In this document: piece by piece, positions 1-7,669 of the stretch
Layout: each line of letters starts with the position of its first letter
Numbering within the stretch: the stretch's first letter is position 1
Origin: JABDQZ01 sp050049775
Lineage (GTDB): Bacteria; Pseudomonadota; Gammaproteobacteria; Chromatiales; Chromatiaceae
DNA length: 49,741 nt
Assembly: GCA_050049775.1 (NCBI GenBank)
Contig: JASFVP010000024.1
Span: forward strand, 1-49,741
Direction of reading: 5' to 3'
Notes under the pieces: generated by a model
Seen by the model: only the letters and a program-made list of their open reading frames with translations
Told to the model about the DNA's origin: nothing
Database searches by the model: none
Program-made: the position numbers and the translations under genes

Positions 1-1
1 G

Positions 2-2182
2 CATGAGGAAGAACAGAAATCGGCTGCTGAAGTCATCATGACCGTACTGCACGCAGGCGGTAAATTTGACGACGATTCCTATAAGGTTTCCGGTGGTCTG
101 CACGGTGTCGGTATTTCCGTGGTTAACGCCTTGTCAGAAGAGCTGGAACTGACTATTTACCGCGAAGGCAAGAAACACTACCAGATGTACAGAATGGGTG
201 TGCCCGATGAACCGCTGAAAGCCATTGGTGATTCGGACAAGACCGGTACCTCGGTTAAGTTTCTGCCCAGCAAAGCAATTTTTCACGACATCGATTTTCA
301 CTACGATATCCTGGTCAAACGGCTGCGGGAGCTGTCGTTTCTGAATTCCGGTGTGCGTATTGTCGTCAAGGATTTGCGCAATGACAAAGAAGATATTTTT
401 GAATACGAGGGCGGCATCAAGGCGTTTGTCGAACACCTCAATAAAAACAAGACCCCGCTCAATGAAAGCGTGGTGTATTTCACGTCGGAACGTGATCACG
501 TCATCGTCGAACTGGCCATGCAGTGGAACGAGTCGTATCAGGAAAACATTTTCTGTTTTACCAACAATATTCCGCAAAAAGACGGCGGCACCCATCTGGC
601 CGGGTTCCGTGGTGGCTTGACCCGGACGCTCAACAATTACATCGAGCATGAAGGACTGGGCAAGAAACAGAAAATCAACACCACCGGCGATGACGCCCGC
701 GAAGGTCTGACGGCAGTATTGTCGGTCAAGGTGCCGGATCCGAAGTTTTCCTCCCAGACCAAGGACAAGCTGGTATCTTCCGAAGTGAAGGGCATTGTTG
801 AGGGGTTGGTGTCCGAGAAATTCAGTGAGTTTTTGCTGGAGTCACCGAGCGAGGCAAAAATTATTGCCGGTAAAATGATTGAAGCAGCGCGCGCCAGGGA
901 AGCGGCACGCAAGGCGCGCGAAATGACCCGCCGCAAAGGCGTGCTGGACATCGCTGGCTTGCCGGGCAAACTGGCGGATTGCCAGGAAAAAGACCCTTCC
1001 CAGTCCGAGCTGTATCTGGTGGAGGGTGATTCTGCGGGTGGTTCCGCGAAGCAGGGCAGGGACCGACGTACCCAGGCGATCCTGCCGCTGAAGGGCAAGA
1101 TCCTCAATGTCGAGAAAGCGCGTTTTGACAAGATGCTTTCATCTGCCGAAGTTGGCACCCTGATTACCGCACTCGGTTGTGGCATCGGGCGGGAAGAGTT
1201 TAACCCGGACAAACTGCGTTACCATCGCATCATCATCATGACCGATGCGGATGTCGATGGCGCTCACATCCGGACCCTGTTGCTGACGTTCTTCTACCGG
1301 CAAATGCCGGAACTGATCGAGCGAGGCTATATCTATATCGCCCAGCCGCCTCTGTACAAAATCAAGAAAGGCAAGCAGGAAACTTACCTGAAAGACGATA
1401 CCGAGCTGAACCAGTATTTGTTGAATACAGCATTGGACAATGCCGAGCTTTACATCAGCAAGGATACACCGCCGATTAAGGAAACCGCGCTTGAAGAACT
1501 GGCGCAGGAATACGTTTCCGTCAAAGCGATCATCCAGAGATTATCGAAGCGCTATGATCACAAGCTGGTCGAAGCCCTGATGTTTATGCCAAAGGTAAGT
1601 GAAGACTTACTCTCAAATACAGAGCTTGAAAACTGGCTTTCCGAGCTGACCGATCGCCTGAATGCCGATATGGGACCTTCCGATCGCTACGCCTTGCACG
1701 TTGAAACCCGCACAGGAGAAGGCGAGGCCGAAGAACTGACGGAAACCGATTTGTGTGTTGAACGCAAGGTGCATGGTATCGCTACCGAACGCACACTGCC
1801 GATGACGTTTTTTGCCGGTTCCGATTATCGCAAGATCATCGGTCTGGGCGAAAAGCTGCAAGACTTGTTGTCTGCTGAATCCTATGTCACCAAAGGCGAC
1901 AAGCGCAAAGACGTCGACAGTTTCAAGGCAGCGCTTGAGTGGCTCATGGATGAGGCGAAGCGGGGCCAGCACATCCAGCGTTACAAAGGTCTTGGTGAAA
2001 TGAATCCGGAACAGCTGTGGGAAACCACCATGAATCCGGAAACCAGACGTTTACTCAGGGTACGTATCGAAGACGCCATCGGTTCCGATGAAATCTTTAC
2101 CACCCTGATGGGCGACCATGTAGAACCACGGCGCAAGTTCATCGAGAACAACGCCTTGACGGTTGAGAACCTGGATATCTAG
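2..2182 (+). CDS. gyrB: DNA gyrase subunit B (5' end outside window)
   Basis: GyrB is the ATPase subunit of DNA gyrase, which introduces negative supercoils. The gene is cut by the window edge: the frame is open from base 2, and 726 residues are visible, so roughly the first 80 are missing compared with the E. coli protein. Visible features in order are the end of the GHKL ATPase domain (HAGGKFDDDSYKVSGGLHGVG), the transducer region, the TOPRIM motifs EGDSAG and DADVDG, a long insert typical of Gram-negative GyrB, and the C-terminal signature QRYKGLGEMNPEQLW. The stop codon overlaps that of the convergent plsC gene by 4 nt. In pseudomonads gyrB is the fourth gene after dnaA-dnaN-recF, so the origin probably lies just left of the window (inference). 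Confidence 0.98.
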   Translation, partial: HEEEQKSAAEVIMTVLHAGGKFDDDSYKVSGGLHGVGISVVNALSEELELTIYREGKKHYQMYRMGVPDEPLKAIGDSDKTGTSVKFLPSKAIFHDIDFHYDILVKRLRELSFLNSGVRIVVKDLRNDKEDIFEYEGGIKAFVEHLNKNKTPLNESVVYFTSERDHVIVELAMQWNESYQENIFCFTNNIPQKDGGTHLAGFRGGLTRTLNNYIEHEGLGKKQKINTTGDDAREGLTAVLSVKVPDPKFSSQTKDKLVSSEVKGIVEGLVSEKFSEFLLESPSEAKIIAGKMIEAARAREAARKAREMTRRKGVLDIAGLPGKLADCQEKDPSQSELYLVEGDSAGGSAKQGRDRRTQAILPLKGKILNVEKARFDKMLSSAEVGTLITALGCGIGREEFNPDKLRYHRIIIMTDADVDGAHIRTLLLTFFYRQMPELIERGYIYIAQPPLYKIKKGKQETYLKDDTELNQYLLNTALDNAELYISKDTPPIKETALEELAQEYVSVKAIIQRLSKRYDHKLVEALMFMPKVSEDLLSNTELENWLSELTDRLNADMGPSDRYALHVETRTGEGEAEELTETDLCVERKVHGIATERTLPMTFFAGSDYRKIIGLGEKLQDLLSAESYVTKGDKRKDVDSFKAALEWLMDEAKRGQHIQRYKGLGEMNPEQLWETTMNPETRRLLRVRIEDAIGSDEIFTTLMGDHVEPRRKFIENNALTVENLDI

Positions 2183-2913
2183 TCGCTGGATTCTGTGGCG
2201 GAACTCGGTAGTTGCGCAACCTCGGATTCGATCCAGCGTTCAACCTCTCGGGTAATCTCGGCAGCGGTTTTGCCTTTGCTGTCGATAGGTTCGCCGATGA
2301 CCACATCGATGGTGCCGGGTAATTTTTTCAGGCCGCGCCTGGCCCAGAACACGCCAGCGTTCAGTGCTATGGGAACAACTGGTACTCCGGATTTCTCGGC
2401 CAGCAGTCCGCCACCGATGCCGTAGCGTTTCTTTTCGCCAGGTGCGACACGTGTGCCTTCCGGGAAAATGATCACATAACGGTTTTGCTGCAAACGTTGT
2501 ACGCCCTGTTCGATGACCTGCTTGGCGGCTTTGCGACCGGATTTGCGATCAATCGCAATCGGGTTCACCACCGCAAGCGCCCAGCCAAATACCGGTACGA
2601 ACATCAATTCGCGTTTCAATACCCAGGCTTGGTTGGCGGGCAACAGGCCCCGCAACGCCATGGTCTCCCACGCCGACTGATGCTTCGACATGATGATGCA
2701 GGCTTGCTGCGGAATGTTGTCCAAACCGCGGATGCGATAGTCAAGATTGCAAAATAGCTTGAGAAAAAACAGGTTGCTGCGACCCCAGGCATTGGCGATT
2801 CTGGATGCGGTCATAAAGGGTAAAAACCAGCCAACAATGGCCATGGTCAAACCAAAAAATACTGTGGTAAACACCATGGCGATGAAATACAGCAGTGAAC
2901 GGATCGTGATCAT
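2179..2913 (-). CDS. plsC: 1-acyl-sn-glycerol-3-phosphate acyltransferase (PlsC/LPLAT family)
   Basis: Predicted membrane-bound acyltransferase that adds the second acyl chain to lysophosphatidic acid in phospholipid synthesis. The 244-residue protein starts with a hydrophobic stretch (about residues 7-35). It carries the acyltransferase box H78-QSAW-E83, an HX4E form of the usual HX4D that I recall from the gmhB-linked homologues, and the substrate-binding motif FPEGTR. It is the last gene of the glyQ-glyS-MazG-gmhB-plsC operon, 2 nt after gmhB. Pseudomonas also has a plsC-like gene between gmhB and gyrB. Its stop overlaps the gyrB stop (CTAG, 2179-2182). Whether it is the main PlsC or an accessory LPLAT cannot be told from sequence. 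Confidence 0.93.
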   Translation of the reverse strand: MITIRSLLYFIAMVFTTVFFGLTMAIVGWFLPFMTASRIANAWGRSNLFFLKLFCNLDYRIRGLDNIPQQACIIMSKHQSAWETMALRGLLPANQAWVLKRELMFVPVFGWALAVVNPIAIDRKSGRKAAKQVIEQGVQRLQQNRYVIIFPEGTRVAPGEKKRYGIGGGLLAEKSGVPVVPIALNAGVFWARRGLKKLPGTIDVVIGEPIDSKGKTAAEITREVERWIESEVAQLPSSATESSD

Positions 2914-2915
2914 TT

Positions 2916-3464
2916 TCAGACCGGATTATTGAGTAAATGCATGACGGCCTCGGCCAGATCCTCATAGACGGGTACATCATAATCAAAATATTCAGCCAGC
3001 TGTTTTTCACTGTTGGCGCCTTTGCCGGTACGCACCAGAATCGGTGTCGCACCCGCCATTTCGGCGGCCTGTAGATCACGGATGCTGTCACCGATGGTTG
3101 GTACATGTTCCAGTGTTGTGGAAAAGCGTTTGCCAATCTGCAGCATCAGACCCAGCAGTGGTTTGCGGCAGTTGCAATTGTCATCTGGGCCATGCGGGCA
3201 GTAGAAAATGCCGTCGATATGGCCGCCGGCCTTGCTGACTGCCTGATGCATTTTGTCATGGATGGCGTTCAGTGTAGTGACATCAAACAAGCCGCGGGCG
3301 AGGCCGGACTGGTTGCTGGCGATGACCACGACATAGCCGGCATGTGAAAGCCGGGCGATGGCTTCGAGACTGCCGGGAATCGGCAGCCATTCATCCGGGC
3401 TCTTGATGAATTCGTCCGAATCCTGATTGATGACGCCATCACGATCCAGCACTACCAGTTTCAT
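2916..3464 (-). CDS. gmhB: D-glycero-beta-D-manno-heptose 1,7-bisphosphate 7-phosphatase
   Basis: A HAD-superfamily phosphatase that removes the 7-phosphate in ADP-heptose synthesis for the LPS inner core. The 182-residue protein shows HAD motif I as LDRDGVIN (nucleophile D8, acid D10), motif II at ASNQSG, the GmhB-type zinc-binding cysteine cluster around CPHGPDDNCNCRKP, and motif IV at IGDSIRD. Length fits the family. The start overlaps the stop of the upstream MazG-like gene by 4 nt (ATGA), so translation is probably coupled. The presence of GmhB implies a heptose-containing LPS. Confidence 0.95.
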   Translation of the reverse strand: MKLVVLDRDGVINQDSDEFIKSPDEWLPIPGSLEAIARLSHAGYVVVIASNQSGLARGLFDVTTLNAIHDKMHQAVSKAGGHIDGIFYCPHGPDDNCNCRKPLLGLMLQIGKRFSTTLEHVPTIGDSIRDLQAAEMAGATPILVRTGKGANSEKQLAEYFDYDVPVYEDLAEAVMHLLNNPV

Positions 3465-3802
3465 TCCATGTCCCTGAATTCGGAAACGCGGATCTTGCCG
3501 TTGACCATGCGCGATTCGCGTTGCATGAGTTTGTCCATTTTGGCCCAGAAGGCCTGGTTCAAATCGAACTCGGCCGCAATGCCGGTGCCGATGACAAGTA
3601 TCAGCAGGTCAGCGACTTCTTCTGCAAGTAAGTCCTTACTTTTACCTTTGGTGACACAGGAAGAGATTTCACCGAGTTCCTCCGCCATCAGAGCAACCCG
3701 GTAGCTAAGTTCTTCACCACCGGCATTCTTGAAATCGTGCTTGTCGTGGAAGGCTTGTACGGCACTTAACATGGCAGCCCAGCTGACGGCATTCTGTGAC
3801 AT
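3461..3802 (-). CDS. MazG-like nucleotide pyrophosphohydrolase
   Basis: A 113-residue all-alpha NTP pyrophosphohydrolase of the MazG/dUTPase superfamily. The metal-binding signature is visible: an EELGE motif (about residues 41-45) followed by a second acidic helix EEVADLL (about 61-67). Members hydrolyse (d)NTPs to monophosphates, often to clear non-canonical nucleotides, but the substrate is not evident here. It sits in the glyQS operon 6 nt after glyS and overlaps gmhB by 4 nt. The Pseudomonas version of this operon, as I recall it, lacks a MazG gene at this place. The single short domain excludes the full two-domain MazG. Confidence 0.85.
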   Translation of the reverse strand: MSQNAVSWAAMLSAVQAFHDKHDFKNAGGEELSYRVALMAEELGEISSCVTKGKSKDLLAEEVADLLILVIGTGIAAEFDLNQAFWAKMDKLMQRESRMVNGKIRVSEFRDME

Positions 3803-3808
3803 GTCTAA

Positions 3809-5887
3809 CTAACTCTCCTGCAGCACCGAAACATCCGCCACTTCCAAAAACATCTGCCCCAGTTTCTGCAACAACGCCAGGCGGTTGAGACGGACATTTT
3901 CAACATCGGTCATGACCATGACGTGATCAAAGAAGGCGTCAATGTCTTCACGCAACTCGGCCAGGCTGAGCAAAATGGCCTGATAGTCGTGTGCAGCAAT
4001 CAGTGGTGTGATCTGCTGTTGCTTGTTTTGCACGGCATTGAACAGGCTGGTTTCCTGCCCGGAATCAAACAGTGACGGATCGACTGCATCGGGAATAGCC
4101 TGGCCGTTTTTCTTGAGAATGTTCTGGATGCGTTTGTTGGCCGCAGCCAGGGCTTCGGCCTGTTCGAGTTTGCTGAACTCTTCGACTGCTTTGATGCGCG
4201 CGTCGAAGTCGATCAGATTGTCATACGCGACCCGCGCAACCGCATTGATCAGGGAAACCGGCGTACCTTCTTCATGCAGCACGGTTTTGAGCCGCTCATT
4301 AATGTAAGTGCTTACTTCGCTTAAAGTGTCCGGACTGGTGATGCGATCGGCAAGCAATTGGTAAGACTGTTGCAGTAACTCGGGTATGTTTAGCGTTAGT
4401 GAGTGCTCACGCAGGATACGGATGATACCGAGGGTGGCGCGTCGCAGCGCAAACGGATCCTTGGTGCCACTGGGTTTCTGGCCTATGCCAAAAATACCCA
4501 CCAGGGTGTCCAGCCGATCGGCCAGCGCCAGGCAGATGCCGGTCTTGCTTTGTGGCAACAGGTCACCGGAAAAACGCGGCATGTAGATTTCGTCCATGGC
4601 CTGGGCGAGCTCGTCCGGTTCCTTATCACGCAGTGCCTGGTAGCGTCCCATGATGCCCTGCATTTCCGGGAACTCGAACACCATTTCGGTGACCAGGTCA
4701 CAACGTGACAGCAGACCGGCTCGTTCGGTCAGCTGGCGATCGCCACCGATGCGGTCAGCCAGGAAACCGGCCAGCTCGGCGACACGCGCGGACTTGTCGG
4801 CAATACTACCGAGCTCCTTCTGGAAGATGATGTGTTGCAGACTGCGTTGGTGACTTTCGAGACGATGCTTGCCGTCCTGGTCCCAGAAGAACTTGGCGTC
4901 CGCCAGACGCGGGCGGATGACTCGCTCATTGCCTTCCCGAATCACCTCGGGCTGTTGGCTTTCGATATTGGCGATGGTGATAAAACGATTCAGCAGCTGA
5001 TGGTTTTTGTCGAATACCGGGAAGTACTTCTGGTTTTTCTTCATGGTCAGAATCAGCGCTTCGTGCGGCACTTCGAGAAACTCGGTTTCAAAGCTGCCGG
5101 CAATCGGCACCGGCCATTCGACCAGGGCAGTGACTTCATCCAGCAACTCGTCATCCAGCTCGGCGGCGCCGTCAAGTTCTGCAGCCGTCTGTTTGACCTG
5201 CTCGGTAATTTTCTGCCGGCGCGAATCAAAGTTGGCAATGACCTTGCCTTGCTGTTCCAGTTTGTCGAAATATTCAGCTGGAGTGTTGATCTCGATGCTG
5301 CCCGGATGATGGAAGCGATGACCGAAACTGAGGTTGCTGCTGCTTGCATCAAGAATGCTGCAGGGCACGACAGCGTTGCCATGTAAAAACAGCAACCAGT
5401 GCACCGGCCGTACAAACATCGCATCGGAGTCGCCCCAATGCATACGTTTGGGAATCGGTAGCTTATCGAGTGCGCTGGCGGCGATTTCCGGCAGCAGTTC
5501 AGCCGATGATTTTCCAGCTTCGTTAATCCGGTACAACAGCCATTCGCCCTTGTCGGTTTTCATGCGTTCCAGCTGATCGACGCTGACACCGCAGGATTGT
5601 GCGAAACCGCTGGCCGCCCTGGTTGGCTGACCGTCCGCGTCAAACGCCGCTTGCACCGCCGGGCCGCGTTTTTCGATTTGCTGGTCGGGCTGTTGCAATT
5701 CGCAATCACGGATGAGCAGACCCAGACGCCGTGGCGTGGCGATTTTTTGCACCGAAGTAAAACCAAGCTTGGCGGCTTGCAATCCGGCGATAAATTCATC
5801 ACTTAACGCTTGCGACAAACGCGCCAGCGCTGTTGGTGGCAACTCTTCGGTGCCAAGTTCGAATAACAGATCGGCTTTGTCAGACAT
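3809..5887 (-). CDS. glyS: glycyl-tRNA synthetase beta subunit
   Basis: Beta subunit of the heterotetrameric bacterial glycyl-tRNA synthetase, involved in tRNA recognition and editing. The chosen start gives MSDKADLLFELGTEELPP, the family's conserved N-terminus; an upstream in-frame ATG would add 18 residues read from within glyQ and is rejected. The 692-residue length is close to E. coli GlyS (689). Characteristic stretches such as KRMHWGDSDAMFVRPVHW and the C-terminal anticodon-binding region ending FFDHVMVM are present. The start overlaps the glyQ stop by 8 nt, so the two subunits are translationally coupled. Confidence 0.97.
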   Translation of the reverse strand: MSDKADLLFELGTEELPPTALARLSQALSDEFIAGLQAAKLGFTSVQKIATPRRLGLLIRDCELQQPDQQIEKRGPAVQAAFDADGQPTRAASGFAQSCGVSVDQLERMKTDKGEWLLYRINEAGKSSAELLPEIAASALDKLPIPKRMHWGDSDAMFVRPVHWLLFLHGNAVVPCSILDASSSNLSFGHRFHHPGSIEINTPAEYFDKLEQQGKVIANFDSRRQKITEQVKQTAAELDGAAELDDELLDEVTALVEWPVPIAGSFETEFLEVPHEALILTMKKNQKYFPVFDKNHQLLNRFITIANIESQQPEVIREGNERVIRPRLADAKFFWDQDGKHRLESHQRSLQHIIFQKELGSIADKSARVAELAGFLADRIGGDRQLTERAGLLSRCDLVTEMVFEFPEMQGIMGRYQALRDKEPDELAQAMDEIYMPRFSGDLLPQSKTGICLALADRLDTLVGIFGIGQKPSGTKDPFALRRATLGIIRILREHSLTLNIPELLQQSYQLLADRITSPDTLSEVSTYINERLKTVLHEEGTPVSLINAVARVAYDNLIDFDARIKAVEEFSKLEQAEALAAANKRIQNILKKNGQAIPDAVDPSLFDSGQETSLFNAVQNKQQQITPLIAAHDYQAILLSLAELREDIDAFFDHVMVMTDVENVRLNRLALLQKLGQMFLEVADVSVLQES

Positions 5888-6806
5888 GGGCCTGCTCCTG
5901 TGTCTGGTCCAGCATCGGGAAGCCGAGTTTTTCGCGTGCATTGTAATAAGCCTGAGCGACTTCGCGCGACAGGGTGCGCAGGCGCAGAATGTATCTTTGT
6001 CTCTCGGTCACGGAAATGGCGTGGCGTGCATCCAGCAGATTGAAGGTATGCGATGCTTTCAGGACCTGTTCATAAGCCGGCAAGGGCAAGCCTTGTTCAA
6101 TGAGTTGCTTGCTCTGGTTTTCACATTGATCGAAATATCCGAACATGTAGTCGACATCGGCATGATCGAAATTGAACCTGGACTGTTCGAACTCGTTTTG
6201 ATGAAACACGTCGCCATAGGTAACGGTACCGGATGGTCCGGTGGTCCAGACCAGGTCGAACACGCTTTTGACCCCTTGCAGATACATGGCGATGCGCTCG
6301 AGGCCGTAGGTGATTTCACCGGTAACCGGTTTGCAGTCGAGCCCACCGACCTGCTGGAAATAGGTGAACTGGGTCACCTCCATGCCGTTGAGCCAGACTT
6401 CCCAACCCAATCCCCAGGCGCCAAGCGAAGGAGATTCCCAATTGTCTTCTACAAAGCGAATATCGTGCACCAGCGGATCAATGCCGAGCGCCTGTAGCGA
6501 ATCGAGATAAAGTTGCTGGATGTTTTTCGGTGATGGTTTAAGCGCTACCTGGAACTGGTAATAGTGTTGCAGGCGGTTGGGGTTTTCTCCGTAGCGACCA
6601 TCGGTCGGGCGCCTGGATGGCTGCACATAGGCGGTATTCCAGGGTTCCGGGCCAATGGAACGCAAAAAAGTGGCGGTATGAAAGGTGCCAGCGCCCATTT
6701 CCATGTCATAAGGCTGCAAAATCACACAACCCTGGTTGGCCCAGAACTTCTGCAGCGTGAAGATCAGGCCCTGGAAAGTAGCAACGTTTTCAACAGAAAA
6801 ATCCAA
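5880..6806 (-). CDS. glyQ: glycyl-tRNA synthetase alpha subunit
   Basis: Catalytic alpha subunit of class II glycyl-tRNA synthetase. The near-invariant blocks AYVQPSRRPTDGRYGENP, HYYQFQV and WEVWLNGMEVTQFTYFQQVG are present. The frame stays open upstream to an ATG at 6947, but similarity to GlyQ begins only at the TFQGLIFTLQ segment. I choose a TTG start at 6806, preceded by GAGG at good spacing and by a TATAAT hexamer about 35 nt upstream. This gives 308 residues against 303 in E. coli. The TTG choice is inference. It is the first gene of the five-gene minus-strand operon ending with plsC. Confidence 0.95.
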   Translation of the reverse strand: MDFSVENVATFQGLIFTLQKFWANQGCVILQPYDMEMGAGTFHTATFLRSIGPEPWNTAYVQPSRRPTDGRYGENPNRLQHYYQFQVALKPSPKNIQQLYLDSLQALGIDPLVHDIRFVEDNWESPSLGAWGLGWEVWLNGMEVTQFTYFQQVGGLDCKPVTGEITYGLERIAMYLQGVKSVFDLVWTTGPSGTVTYGDVFHQNEFEQSRFNFDHADVDYMFGYFDQCENQSKQLIEQGLPLPAYEQVLKASHTFNLLDARHAISVTERQRYILRLRTLSREVAQAYYNAREKLGFPMLDQTQEQAHV

Positions 6807-6840
6807 CGGAAAAGCCTCAAAAATTGGAAAATATCGGCAA

Positions 6841-6846
6841 ATTATA
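6841..6846 (-). promoter_or_regulatory. Candidate -10 box of the glyQS operon
   Basis: A perfect TATAAT on the minus strand lies 35 nt upstream of the proposed TTG start of glyQ. No good -35 hexamer is found at 16-18 bp spacing (TCGCGC at 17), so this is a plausible but unproven sigma-70 promoter. It supports the shorter GlyQ start, because the upstream ATG at 6947 would lie outside the transcript. Confidence 0.4.
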
Positions 6847-7022
6847 TCCTGTGAACCAGGTCCGCGCGATAAGCAAGCTGTGATCTGGTTCATGCCAAAA
6901 AGCGCGATTCGACACACCCACTTTGCCGAGAAGTTGGCAGCCTGCAAATATTCCGCGGTTTTACTCTGGATATCTGTAAATGACTTGCCAGACTGTCATT
7001 ACAAACAGTCAGGAGACGTATC

Positions 7023-7304
7023 ATGATGAACAAAATCAACCGCTTTATACCAGTCTGGTTTTATGCCGGTGTTTTCTGTTTACTGATGCCTGAAATTTCA
7101 ATCGGCACAGTGGCCGATACTGCACAGAACACACCGCTGGTTGTCAGTGAACAGCTCAAGCACAAGATGGAATTGCTCGATCAGCACAAGCAGGGCTGTC
7201 AGTCCGAAGGTTTTTGTCTGACCGGCAAGATTGCCGATCCGGACGTTGATGTTTCCAGAACCGGCATGGTGATGTTGCTGGCCAGTCTGACCGTAAGACG
7301 CTGA
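7023..7304 (+). CDS. Small putative secreted protein of unknown function
   Basis: A 93-residue protein preceded by a strong ribosome-binding site (AGGAG about 8 nt before a tandem ATGATG). The N-terminus looks like a signal peptide: a positively charged start (MMNKINR) and a hydrophobic segment near residues 9-25. The remainder is short, with two cysteines in the stretch CQSEGFC that could form a disulfide or bind a metal, and a moderately hydrophobic C-terminal segment (MVMLLASLTV). I recognise no family. It is alone on the plus strand between glyQ (divergent) and the PilZ gene (convergent, 6 nt between stops). Confidence rests on the RBS and signal-like start. Confidence 0.6.
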   Translation: MMNKINRFIPVWFYAGVFCLLMPEISIGTVADTAQNTPLVVSEQLKHKMELLDQHKQGCQSEGFCLTGKIADPDVDVSRTGMVMLLASLTVRR

Positions 7305-7310
7305 GATTTG

Positions 7311-7652
7311 CTAGCTGGCGCTGAGCAGCGCTTGCATGACCTGTTGCAACTGCGACTGGGCCTGGTCGGAAATATCGATGATGTGAAAGCCGTTCCAGAA
7401 GACACCCGCTTTACCCGCTTCGGCATTCCACAAACAGACAGCGCCCAACTGCACGTTGATGTCGCGATCGGAGAATTGCAATTCAAACTGAAACACCGAC
7501 TCCGGTTGAATCTCTTCGGTTGAAACCAGCATAAAACCGGTTTCTGAAATGTTGGCAATTGTGCCGACCATGGTCTCGCGGTTCCTGTCATAAACCGTAA
7601 CCGTATCCTGCTTCAGATTAGCGCGGTCGGAAATTCGTCTTTCATCAGTCAC
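7311..7652 (-). CDS. PilZ domain protein
   Basis: A 113-residue single-domain PilZ protein, the commonest family of cyclic-di-GMP receptor. The c-di-GMP motifs are recognisable: an arginine-rich RRISDR near the N-terminus (consensus RxxxR) and NISETG about 30 residues later (consensus D/NxSxxG). It lies 17 nt downstream of the DUF1631 gene on the same strand and is probably co-transcribed with it. A role in c-di-GMP-controlled motility or surface behaviour is inference from the domain. Confidence 0.88.
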   Translation of the reverse strand: MTDERRISDRANLKQDTVTVYDRNRETMVGTIANISETGFMLVSTEEIQPESVFQFELQFSDRDINVQLGAVCLWNAEAGKAGVFWNGFHIIDISDQAQSQLQQVMQALLSAS

Positions 7653-7669
7653 AATGGCGCACCTGTCAG

